Positions 43,966-51,999 of a stretch of 64,000 nt of DNA are shown here, piece by piece. A program made the position numbers and the translations under genes. Numbering within the stretch: position 1 is the stretch's first letter; every line of letters begins with the position of its first letter. The DNA lies in contig NZ_JAERQY020000003.1 of assembly GCF_016735495.2 (NCBI RefSeq), positions 186,001 through 250,000 on the forward strand, given 5' to 3'. The DNA is from Lysobacter sp. MMG2 (GTDB lineage: Bacteria > Pseudomonadota > Gammaproteobacteria > Xanthomonadales > Xanthomonadaceae). The notes beneath the pieces were generated by a model that ran no database searches, had not been told where the DNA came from, and saw only the letters and a program-made list of their open reading frames with translations.

Positions 43966-46350
43966 ATGAAACGGCAATTCGTACTGGGCGCCGCGAGCGT
44001 GGCGCTGGTGATGGGAATGGCGGCCTGCCAGCGCGATGGCGCTCCGGCGCCCGAGGCGGCCAAGCCCGCGACGGCGGCGCCGGCTGGTGGTGAAGCTTCG
44101 ACGACGGCCCTCTCGGCCAGTGCCGCCGCAACGCCGGTGATCCCGCGCCCGGCGAAGGTGGAAGCGCGCGAAGGCCGCTTCGTGTTCGGTCCGCAGGCGC
44201 GCATCGCGGTCGCAGGCGACAACGCCGAAGCGACCCGCATCGCCCATGATTTCGCCGCGCGCGTGCAGCAGGCGCGCGGCTTCACCCCGCAGGTCGGCGG
44301 TGCGGGCGACGGCGCCGCCGTCGTGTTCGCGATCGACCCGGCCATCGCGCCCGCGGGCGACGAGGCCTACGTGGTCGACATCACGCCGCAGGGCGTGAAG
44401 GTCAGCGCACGCGCGCCGGCCGGCCTGTTCTACGGCGCGGTGACGCTGTGGCAACTGCTCGCCGATGGCGCGCAGGGCGAGGCGTCCATCGCCGCGCAGC
44501 GCATCGAAGACGCACCGCGCTTCGGCTGGCGTGGCGTGATGCTCGATGTCGCGCGCCACTTCCGCACGCCCGACGAAGTGAAGGAAGTGCTGGACCAGAT
44601 GGCGCTGCACAAGCTCAACACCTTCCACTGGCATCTCACCGACGACCAGGGTTGGCGCATCCAGATCAAGCAGTACCCCAAGCTCACGGAGGTCGGCGGC
44701 TGCCGCATTCCGGCCGGCGCGGCCGGCGTCGATGCGAAGGGCAAGCCGAAGCCGTATTGCGGCTTCTACACGCAGGACGAGATCCGCGACGTCGTGAAGT
44801 ACGCCGCCGATCGCTACATCACCGTCGTGCCCGAGATCGACCTTCCCGGCCACGCGCAGGCCGCCATCGCGTCGTATCCCGAGCTGGGCGTGACCGGCAA
44901 GGCGCCGCCGGTGTCGCCGGACTGGGGCATCCACACGTGGTTGTTCAACGTGGACGACGGCACGTTCAAGTTCCTGGAGAACGTGCTGGATGAAGTGATG
45001 CCGCTGTTCCCGGGCAAGTACATCCACCTGGGCGGCGACGAGGCGGCGAAGGACCAGTGGCAGGCGTCGCCGGCCGTGCAGGCGAAGAAGAACGAGCTGG
45101 GCCTCAAGGACGAGATGCAGTTGCAGACCTGGTTCATGGGCCGCCTGGGCAAGTACATCGAAGGCCACGGCAAGCGTCTGCTGGGCTGGGACGAGATCCT
45201 CGAAGGCGGCCCGCCGGCCGATGCGACCGTGATGTCCTGGCGCGGCACGGACGGCGCGATCGAAGCGGCGCGTGCCGGCCACGACGTCGTGCTGTCGCCC
45301 TCGCCGGCGCTCTACCTCAACCACATCCAGAGCGACGCCGCCGATGAAACGCCGGGGCGCGCGGACGTGATCTCGCTCAAGAGCGTGTACGACTTCCAGG
45401 TCGTGCCGGTGCAGCTCAATGCGGAGCAAACCAAGCATGTGCTCGGTGCGCAGGGCAACCTGTGGACCGAGCACCACCGCACGCAGCAGCGCGTGGAACG
45501 CGGCCTGTTCCCGCGCGCCGCCGCGCTGGCCGAAGCGACGTGGACGCCGGACGACCGCAAGGACTGGAACGATTTCCTGCAACGCATGGCCTTTGAAACG
45601 CAGCGCTACCGGCTGACCGGCTTCGACGCGGCCGACAGTGCGTTCGCCGTGCGCTTCACCCCGCAGCCGGCGGCCGACGGGAAGGCGACGCTGGCGTTGT
45701 CGAACCAGACCAACTTCGGCGTGCTTCGTTACACGCTGGACGGCAGCGAGCCGACCGCGCAATCGCCGCAGTACACGCATCCGCTGGAACTGCCGCTGCC
45801 GACGACGGTGAAGGCGAACGCCTATGTCGACGGTCGCGCGCTGGCGGCGACGCGCACGTTCGCACTCGATACGCGCAGCGTGCTCGCGCGCAGCAGCAAC
45901 CGGTTGCGCGCGTGCAAGGGCGATCTGCTCCTGCGCATGGAGGACGACGCACCGGCGCAGGCGGACGGCGAGCGCCAGCTGCTCACGGCCGACGTCTTCG
46001 ACCCGTGCTGGATCTACGACGACGCGCCGCTGGACGGCATCGCCACGCTGCAGGTCCGCGTCGGCCAGCTGCCGCACAACTTCCAGCTCTGGAAGGACTC
46101 CAAGCTGGTGGTGACGCGTCCGGCGAAGATCGAAGGCGGCGCGCTCGAAGTCCGCCTGGGCAGCTGCGAAGGCGAGCCGATCGCCGTCCTGCCGCTGGCC
46201 CCGGCTCGCAAGTCCGCCGGCCTGACCACGCTGGAGGCGCCGCTGCCGACGCAGGCCGGCCGCCACGACCTGTGCTTCACCTTCGCCTCGGGCGAGTACA
46301 ACCCGATGTGGGTCGTGGACGAGGTGACGCTGCTGCCGGCGGCGCGCTGA
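43966..46350 (+). CDS. GH20 beta-N-acetylhexosaminidase lipoprotein
   Basis: A 794-residue lipoprotein (lipobox VMGMAAC, Cys21) that would remove terminal GlcNAc from chitin oligosaccharides. Order of parts: an Ala/Pro-rich linker to about residue 55, a GH20b alpha-beta domain (about 57-175), and a TIM-barrel catalytic domain (about 180-540). Within the barrel are LDVARHFRTPDEV, HWHLTDDQGWR and the catalytic pair D358-E359 in HLGGDEA. A chitobiase-type C-terminal domain follows (about 590-650, LRYTLDGSEPTAQSP), then a further beta domain to the end. It lies downstream of a TonB receptor and near nagP, nagA and nagB-II, so sugars released in the periplasm would go to NagP. Confidence 0.94.
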   Translation: MKRQFVLGAASVALVMGMAACQRDGAPAPEAAKPATAAPAGGEASTTALSASAAATPVIPRPAKVEAREGRFVFGPQARIAVAGDNAEATRIAHDFAARVQQARGFTPQVGGAGDGAAVVFAIDPAIAPAGDEAYVVDITPQGVKVSARAPAGLFYGAVTLWQLLADGAQGEASIAAQRIEDAPRFGWRGVMLDVARHFRTPDEVKEVLDQMALHKLNTFHWHLTDDQGWRIQIKQYPKLTEVGGCRIPAGAAGVDAKGKPKPYCGFYTQDEIRDVVKYAADRYITVVPEIDLPGHAQAAIASYPELGVTGKAPPVSPDWGIHTWLFNVDDGTFKFLENVLDEVMPLFPGKYIHLGGDEAAKDQWQASPAVQAKKNELGLKDEMQLQTWFMGRLGKYIEGHGKRLLGWDEILEGGPPADATVMSWRGTDGAIEAARAGHDVVLSPSPALYLNHIQSDAADETPGRADVISLKSVYDFQVVPVQLNAEQTKHVLGAQGNLWTEHHRTQQRVERGLFPRAAALAEATWTPDDRKDWNDFLQRMAFETQRYRLTGFDAADSAFAVRFTPQPAADGKATLALSNQTNFGVLRYTLDGSEPTAQSPQYTHPLELPLPTTVKANAYVDGRALAATRTFALDTRSVLARSSNRLRACKGDLLLRMEDDAPAQADGERQLLTADVFDPCWIYDDAPLDGIATLQVRVGQLPHNFQLWKDSKLVVTRPAKIEGGALEVRLGSCEGEPIAVLPLAPARKSAGLTTLEAPLPTQAGRHDLCFTFASGEYNPMWVVDEVTLLPAAR

Positions 46351-46368
46351 GCGCCTCCCACAAGTCCT

Positions 46369-46490
46369 ACTCCCTCCCCTGAGTGCAGGGGAGGGTTGGG
46401 GAGGGGTACGCGAAGCCGCAACGCGGCGAGCTCGGCGCGGTCGCGCCTGACTACCCAACCTTCCCCTGCACGCAGGGGGAGGAGCAAGAG
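46369..46490. repeat. CCCTCCCCTG...GGGGGAGG intergenic repeat, second copy
   Basis: Same order of parts as the element at 34085-34205: CTCCCTCCCCTGAGTGCAGG, then GAGGGTTGGGGAGGGG, a GCGAAGCCGCAACGCGGCGA core, and CCCCTGCACGCAGGGGGAGG. It follows the GH20 stop directly. Confidence 0.85.
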
Positions 46491-46614
46491 CACGGCGGGG
46501 GCGGGGCTTCGGCTTTCCCCCGCCCGGCCGATAACCCTAATCGGCAAGTTCAAACGCCTCGATCCCGGCCCAGTACGGGTTAGGATTGCTGCGTTGCACA
46601 GGGGGATCCACCAC

Positions 46615-47244
46615 ATGTTCAGTCGCACTCTTTTCGCGACGGCCCTGCTGGCCGTCACCGGCGCCGCGTCGGCGCAAAGCCTGCCGCGTCCGGCGGAGTT
46701 CTATTTCGACGCCGATGCCAACACGCTCAAGCCCGTCGTCGCCGTGCGCGAAACGGGTGACGTTGCCGCGCAGAAGCTGGCCAAGGCCATCGAGCGCAAC
46801 CCGCACGCCAAGGCCGAAGTCGCGCAGCTCGCGCATCTGGCGATGGCCGCCGGTCGCATCGACCTGGGCAAGCAGCTCTACGCGCGCGCTCTGTCGGCGA
46901 TCGACCGCAGCGACAGCCTGTGGCGCGCCGTGGTCTGGAACTACGGCTGGGACCTGTACCGCACCGGCGACTTCGAAGGTGCGTTCGCACAGTGGCGTGC
47001 GCTGGTGGAATCGCGCAGCGTCACCGCGTCGTGGATGCCGCCGACGCTGGCGCTCTCGCTGTGGTCGATGGGCCGCAAGGACGAGGCCGTGCAGTGGTAC
47101 GCCGCCGCCGTGCGCAGCGAGCCGCAGCAGTGGAACACCACCGCGCAGTTCGCCCGCCTGCTGCCGGACTGGAGCGACGCCGACCGGACCCTCCTGTCCG
47201 AAGTCCAGGCCGCCTGGGCCGCGAACCCGCCCCGCTGGCCCTGA
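46615..47244 (+). CDS. Exported TPR-containing protein of unknown function
   Basis: A 209-residue protein with a signal peptide (MFSRTLFATALLAVTGAASA, cleavage near residue 20). It has tetratricopeptide-like helical pairs: KLAKAIERNPHAKAEVAQLA, MAAGRIDLGKQLYARALSAI, YRTGDFEGAFAQWRALVE and WSMGRKDEAVQWYAAAVRSE. The start ATG fits the signal peptide; the longer open frame upstream is repeat DNA. It would act in the periplasm as a scaffold. TAGGAT lies about 35 bp before the ATG and may be a -10 element. No specific function can be given. Confidence 0.8.
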   Translation: MFSRTLFATALLAVTGAASAQSLPRPAEFYFDADANTLKPVVAVRETGDVAAQKLAKAIERNPHAKAEVAQLAHLAMAAGRIDLGKQLYARALSAIDRSDSLWRAVVWNYGWDLYRTGDFEGAFAQWRALVESRSVTASWMPPTLALSLWSMGRKDEAVQWYAAAVRSEPQQWNTTAQFARLLPDWSDADRTLLSEVQAAWAANPPRWP

Positions 47245-47279
47245 TACCGCGCCCGCGTCCATACACCGCCGTACCTTTG

Positions 47280-47309
47280 AACCCCTCTCCCGCGAGAGGG
47301 GTTCTTCGT
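47280..47309 (+). terminator. Intrinsic terminator after the TPR gene
   Basis: A perfect 10-bp stem AACCCCTCTC / GAGAGGGGTT with a 4-nt loop, followed by CTTCGTT. It lies 35 bp after the TPR stop. Confidence 0.7.
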
Positions 47310-47420
47310 TGTGGGACAGCCTTTGCCGCTGCGGCGCGTTGACGGCCGCCCCGCCTTCCGGCACGCCCCGCCGCGTGAAGGCCGCGTTAGGATGCGACTT
47401 CGTCCCAAGAAGCACCGTCC

Positions 47421-49121
47421 ATGCGCCTGCTGTTCACCGCTGCCCTGCTGAGCCTGCCGTTCACCGCCATGTGCGCCGATCGCATCACCGGAAAGCTTTT
47501 CGCTACCCGCAGCGAGGTGTACGCACCGCATGCGATCGCCGCCACCTCGCACCCGCTGACCACGCAGATCGCGCTGGACGTGATGAAGGCCGGCGGCAGC
47601 GCGGTGGACGCGGCCATCGCCGCCAACGCCGCGCTCGGCCTGATGGAGCCCACGGGCAACGGCGTCGGCGGCGATCTGTTCGCGATCGTGTGGGACCCGA
47701 AAACGAAGAAGCTCTACGGCTACAACGGCTCGGGCCGTTCGCCCAAGTCGCTGACGCTGGCCGAGTTCCAGCGCCGCGGCCTGAAGGACATCCCGCCGCA
47801 CGGCCCGCTGCCGGTCACCGTGCCGGGCACGGTCGACGCATGGTTCGCCCTGCACGACCGCTTCGGCCGCAAGCCGATGAAGGACGACCTCGCCCCGGCG
47901 ATCCGCTACGCGCGCGAAGGCCATCCGGTGCACGAGGTCATCGCGTACTACTGGGGCCGCAGCGTGCCGACGCTGTCGAAGTGGCCGGGCTTCACCGAGC
48001 AGTTCACGGTCGACGGGAAGCGCGGCCCGCGCACCGGCGAGATGTGGAAGAACCCCAACCTCGCCAGCACCCTGGAAAAGATCGCCAACGGCGGCCGCGA
48101 CGCGTTCTACAAGGGCGACATCGCGCGCACCATCGACGCCTACTTCAAGGCCAACGGCGGTTTCCTGAGCTACGACGACCTCGCCTCGCACAAGGGCGAG
48201 TGGATCGAGCCGGTCAGCACCAACTACCGCGGCGTCGACGTGTGGGAACTGCCGCCCAACGGCCAGGGCATCGCCGCGCTGCAGATCCTCAACCTGCTCG
48301 AACCCTACGACCTGAAGTCCTACGGCTTCGGCAGCCCCGAGCACGTGCACCTGTTCGCCGAAGCCAAGAAGCTCGCCTTCGCCGACCGCGCCGCGTCCTA
48401 CGCCGATCCGGATTTCTACAAGACGCCGGTGGCCAGGCTGATCTCGAAGGACTACGCACGCGAGCGCGGCAAGCTGATCTCGATGGACAAGGCCGCCAAG
48501 GCGGTCGAGCCCGGCGTGATCCCGCAGCTCAACGAAGGCGACACCATCTACATGACCGTCGCCGATGCGGACGGAATGATGGTCTCGTTGATCCAGTCCA
48601 ACTACCGCGGCATGGGCAGCGGCATGGCGCCGCCGGGACTGGGCTTCATCTTTCAGGACCGCGGCGAGCAGTTCGTGCTGAAGGAAGGTCATCCCAATTC
48701 CTTCGCGCCGGGCAAGCGTCCGTTCCACACCATCATCCCCGCCTTCGCGACGAAGAACGGCAAGCCGTGGCTGAGCTTCGGCGTGATGGGCGGCGCGATG
48801 CAGCCGCAGGGCCACGCGCAGATCATCATGAACCTGGTCGATTTCGGCATGAACCTGCAGGAAGCCGGCGACGCGCCGCGCATCCAGCACGACGGCAGCA
48901 CGGAGCCGGCGGGCCAGGCGACCGCGATGGAAGATGGCGGCGAACTCGATCTGGAAACCGGCTTTTCGTACGAGACGGTGCGCGCGTTGATGGGCATGGG
49001 CCATTCGGTGCGTTTCGCGCTCGGCCCGTACGGCGGCTACCAGGCGATCATGGTCAATCCGAACGGCGGCTACATCGGCGCCAGCGAATCGCGCAAGGAC
49101 GGCCAGGCCGCGGGCTACTGA
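47421..49121 (+). CDS. ggt: Gamma-glutamyltransferase-family protein
   Basis: A 566-residue exported N-terminal-nucleophile hydrolase. It has a short signal peptide (to about residue 18, TAMCAD), then HPLTTQIALDVMKAGGSAVDAAIAANAAL, EPTGNGVGGDLF, LPVTVPGTVDAWFAL and the processing site NEGDTIYMTVADADG. T375 there would become the N-terminal nucleophile of the small subunit. The usual TTH of classical Ggt is DTIYMT here, as in the more distant branch that includes some oxamate and cephalosporin acylases, so true glutathione activity is likely but not certain. TAGGAT lies 28 bp before the ATG. The next gene starts 15 bp after its stop and may be co-transcribed. Confidence 0.87.
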   Translation: MRLLFTAALLSLPFTAMCADRITGKLFATRSEVYAPHAIAATSHPLTTQIALDVMKAGGSAVDAAIAANAALGLMEPTGNGVGGDLFAIVWDPKTKKLYGYNGSGRSPKSLTLAEFQRRGLKDIPPHGPLPVTVPGTVDAWFALHDRFGRKPMKDDLAPAIRYAREGHPVHEVIAYYWGRSVPTLSKWPGFTEQFTVDGKRGPRTGEMWKNPNLASTLEKIANGGRDAFYKGDIARTIDAYFKANGGFLSYDDLASHKGEWIEPVSTNYRGVDVWELPPNGQGIAALQILNLLEPYDLKSYGFGSPEHVHLFAEAKKLAFADRAASYADPDFYKTPVARLISKDYARERGKLISMDKAAKAVEPGVIPQLNEGDTIYMTVADADGMMVSLIQSNYRGMGSGMAPPGLGFIFQDRGEQFVLKEGHPNSFAPGKRPFHTIIPAFATKNGKPWLSFGVMGGAMQPQGHAQIIMNLVDFGMNLQEAGDAPRIQHDGSTEPAGQATAMEDGGELDLETGFSYETVRALMGMGHSVRFALGPYGGYQAIMVNPNGGYIGASESRKDGQAAGY

Positions 49122-49136
49122 GATGGAGGCGCTGAC

Positions 49137-50780
49137 GTGAGCGGCGCCGACGTCACCGCCCTGCTGCGACGCGCGTGGCTCGCACTGCAGCAGGGACAAC
49201 CGGCGCCCGCGCGCGCCGACTGCGAAACGGCATTGCGCCACGCGCAGGATTCCTTCGACGCATGGCGCCTGTACGCGATGTCGCTGCAGGCGCTGGGCGA
49301 TGCGGCCGGTTGCCGCGCCGCGTTGCAGCGCGCCCTCGCGCTGCGACCCGACGACGGCGCCACCGCGCTCGACCTGGGCACGATGCAGTTGAACGCGGGC
49401 GAGCACGGCGCCGCGATGGCCTCGCTGCATCTGGCCATGCAACGCTTGCCGCAGGAACCGCGCGCGGCGTTCCGCTACGGCACCGCGGCGTTCCTCGCGG
49501 GCGATCACGCGCAGGCGGCGCAGGGTTTCGAAGTCGCCGCGCGACTCAAGCCGGACTGGACCGAAGCCTGGAACAACCTCGCCGCCGCACACGGCAAGCA
49601 GCAGGACTACGTCGCCGCGATCGCTGCTGCGCGCAACGCGCTGGGCCTTCGCCCGAACGATGCGAGCACGCACCAGGCGCTGGCCGCACTGCAATCCAAC
49701 CTGTTCGATCGCGAATCGCTGCAGGAGGGTCTGCAGCATGCGCTGCACGCGTTACGGCTCGATCCGTCACTGGCCGAAGCCCATCGCAACGCGGCGATCC
49801 TTGCGCGCAAGCTCGGCGACGCCGCCGGCGCCGAAGCCTACGCGCGACGCGCGCTGGAACTCGCACCGGGCGACGTCGAAACCGTGAACACGCTGGGCGA
49901 GCAGTTGCAGCTCAATCGCAAGACCGATGAAGCGGTGAGGGTCTACGCGCACGCGCTCGATGCCGGCGTCGAGTCGCCGCTGCTGCGCCGCCAGCACGGC
50001 ATCGCGCTGCTGCACGACGACCGCGCGGACGCGGCGCGCACGACGCTCGCCCATGCGCTTCGCCAGGCGCCCGACGACCAGCGCGCGATCGCGCACCTGG
50101 GCGTCGCGATGGCGCAGGACGATGCGGCGCGCGCGACGCAGTGGCTGGGCCTGCATCGTCATGTGCACGCGATCGCGCTGCCGACGCCGGAGGGCTTTGC
50201 CGACGCGGACGCCTTTCACGTCGCGCTCGCCGACGACATCCGCCGCCACAGCCAGCAGCGCTGGGAACCGGCGGGGCTGGCGGCGCGCAATGCGTATCTC
50301 AGCGGTGATCTGCTCGCCGATCGCACGCCGGCCATCGTCGGTTTCGAGCAACGGCTGCGCGAGGCGATCGATGCGTTCCTCGCGCGCTGCCGTGAAGCGC
50401 GCGCGGGCGACGCCGCATCGGGTGAGGAGGATGTGTTCCTGCGCAACGTGCCCGCGCGCTATCGCATGCACGTCTGGGCGACGCAGGCCGCCGAACGCGG
50501 CTTCATCGACACGCACATCCACGAGGATTCGTGGCTCTCCGGCGCGTATTACGTCGAACTGCCGCCGGCGATCGGCGACGACGACGCCACGCACGCGGGC
50601 TGGATCGAATTCGGCCGACCTTTCGCCAACCTCCCGTCGCCGCCCGACACCGCGCTGCGCCGCGTGCGCCCGCAGGTCGGCACGCTGCTGCTGTTTCCGT
50701 CGTACCTGTTCCACCGCACCCTGCCCTATGCCGGCGAAGGCGAGCGGATCAGCATTTCGTTCGACCTTGCGGCGGTGTGA
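49137..50780 (+). CDS. TPR protein with C-terminal 2-oxoglutarate/Fe(II) oxygenase-like domain
   Basis: A 547-residue protein. Residues 1-350 are tandem tetratricopeptide repeats (about 9 units, e.g. AWRLYAMSLQALGDAAGCRA and AWNNLAAAHGKQQDYVAAIAA). Residues about 370-547 look like a double-stranded beta-helix of the putative 2OG-Fe(II) oxygenase family. The likely metal ligands are H and D in THIHEDSWLSGAYYVELP and H in LFPSYLFHRTLPY; the arginine before ISISFD would bind 2-oxoglutarate. No signal peptide, so cytoplasmic; it may hydroxylate a protein or peptide held by the repeats. The start is a GTG 15 bp after ggt. Its TGA abuts the stop of the convergent next gene. Substrate unknown. Confidence 0.8.
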   Translation: MSGADVTALLRRAWLALQQGQPAPARADCETALRHAQDSFDAWRLYAMSLQALGDAAGCRAALQRALALRPDDGATALDLGTMQLNAGEHGAAMASLHLAMQRLPQEPRAAFRYGTAAFLAGDHAQAAQGFEVAARLKPDWTEAWNNLAAAHGKQQDYVAAIAAARNALGLRPNDASTHQALAALQSNLFDRESLQEGLQHALHALRLDPSLAEAHRNAAILARKLGDAAGAEAYARRALELAPGDVETVNTLGEQLQLNRKTDEAVRVYAHALDAGVESPLLRRQHGIALLHDDRADAARTTLAHALRQAPDDQRAIAHLGVAMAQDDAARATQWLGLHRHVHAIALPTPEGFADADAFHVALADDIRRHSQQRWEPAGLAARNAYLSGDLLADRTPAIVGFEQRLREAIDAFLARCREARAGDAASGEEDVFLRNVPARYRMHVWATQAAERGFIDTHIHEDSWLSGAYYVELPPAIGDDDATHAGWIEFGRPFANLPSPPDTALRRVRPQVGTLLLFPSYLFHRTLPYAGEGERISISFDLAAV

Positions 50781-51926
50781 TCAGCCTTCGCCCTGCTCGA
50801 TCGGCTGCCCTTTCGCTTCCCGGTACGCCGCATCGGTGAAGGGCTGCGTCCAGTAGCGATCGAACCAGCGCGTCAGCCAAGGGTCGTCGCCGACGAACAC
50901 CGCGCGGTCTGCCGAGAGGTCGACGCGCTTCTTCGCTTCTTCCATGCTCGTGCCCTGCTTCGCCAGTGGTGCTACTGCGTCGCGCGTGTGGCCGATCAGC
51001 GCGATGACGCGCCCGGCGTACGCGCTGTCGCGCATCGGCGCACCGTGGCCGGGGATCCACATCGCCGGCCGCTTCGCTTCCAGCGCGCGCAGCGTGGCCT
51101 GCCAATCCGCCGGATAGGCGTTGAAGCCGAAGGGAATCGGCGCGACGAGCAGATCGCCCGTCGCCAGCACGCGCTGGCGTGGCAGCCACGCGACGAGATC
51201 GCCGTCGGTGTTGCCGCGGCCCGGGTGCAGCAGCTCGACCGGACGCAGGCCGTCGTCCAGCCGCAGCGAATCGCCGAACGTGCGCGTCGGCAATGCGAGC
51301 ACGAGGCCGCGCGTGTCCTGGCGGTACTGCGCGAACAGGCGGTGCGAGGCTTCGAAACCCGCGCGCTCGCGCTCGGACAGGCCGGGCTTGGCGAGCGTGT
51401 CGCGCAGGAAGGTCTCGGCGCCGTCCAGGCGCGCGTCGAACGCAGCCTGCAATGCCGCATCCGGCGCGCCTTTCGGATAGGCCTTCATCGAGCGCCCGCG
51501 CAAATGCGCATCGGTGGCATCGGTGGCGACGATCTCCGTCGTCGGCCACGCCTGCGCGATCGCCGACAGACCGAGCACGTGGTCGCCATGCCAGTGGGTG
51601 ATCGCCACCGCCTTCACTGGCTTGTCGCTGACCGAACGCACCAGCTCGACGATGCGCCGGCCCGCGCCGGGCGAACCGCCGGCGTCGATCAGCACCAGAC
51701 CATCGGACTGTTCGATGACCACGACGTTGCCGATCGGCTGTATGTGGAACGGCTGCGGTTGCGCGATCAGCCAGACACCGTCGTCGACGCGGACGATCGT
51801 CTGGAAGTAGCCGTCCTCGGCCGTGGGGCGCGCGGGCACGTCGGCGGACGGAGCGGCGGACAGCGCGCCCGCCAGCACCAACGCGGCGGCAAGCAGGCCG
51901 GCTTGGAATCCCTGGATCGGTCGCAT
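50781..51926 (-). CDS. Exported metallo-beta-lactamase-fold hydrolase
   Basis: A 381-residue protein with a signal peptide (to about residue 25, ALSAAPSA) and the MBL metal motif HWHGDH at 111-116. Further ligands are likely in LLHPGRGNTDGDLVAWLP (His), ATGDLLVA (Asp) and WIPGHGAP (His). The fold hydrolyses many substrates, including lactones, thioesters, beta-lactams and lactoyl-glutathione; this sequence is not clearly a B3 beta-lactamase, because the spacing and the C-terminal part differ. It is periplasmic. It is convergent with the TPR-oxygenase gene and 73 bp downstream of the AAA ATPase gene. Substrate unknown. Confidence 0.85.
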   Translation of the reverse strand: MRPIQGFQAGLLAAALVLAGALSAAPSADVPARPTAEDGYFQTIVRVDDGVWLIAQPQPFHIQPIGNVVVIEQSDGLVLIDAGGSPGAGRRIVELVRSVSDKPVKAVAITHWHGDHVLGLSAIAQAWPTTEIVATDATDAHLRGRSMKAYPKGAPDAALQAAFDARLDGAETFLRDTLAKPGLSERERAGFEASHRLFAQYRQDTRGLVLALPTRTFGDSLRLDDGLRPVELLHPGRGNTDGDLVAWLPRQRVLATGDLLVAPIPFGFNAYPADWQATLRALEAKRPAMWIPGHGAPMRDSAYAGRVIALIGHTRDAVAPLAKQGTSMEEAKKRVDLSADRAVFVGDDPWLTRWFDRYWTQPFTDAAYREAKGQPIEQGEG

Positions 51927-51999
51927 CGACGGAGCTCCGCGTGGACTGCCGCCATGCTGGAGCGCGCCGGGGCCCGCTCGCGCGGCCCGTAGGTCATGC

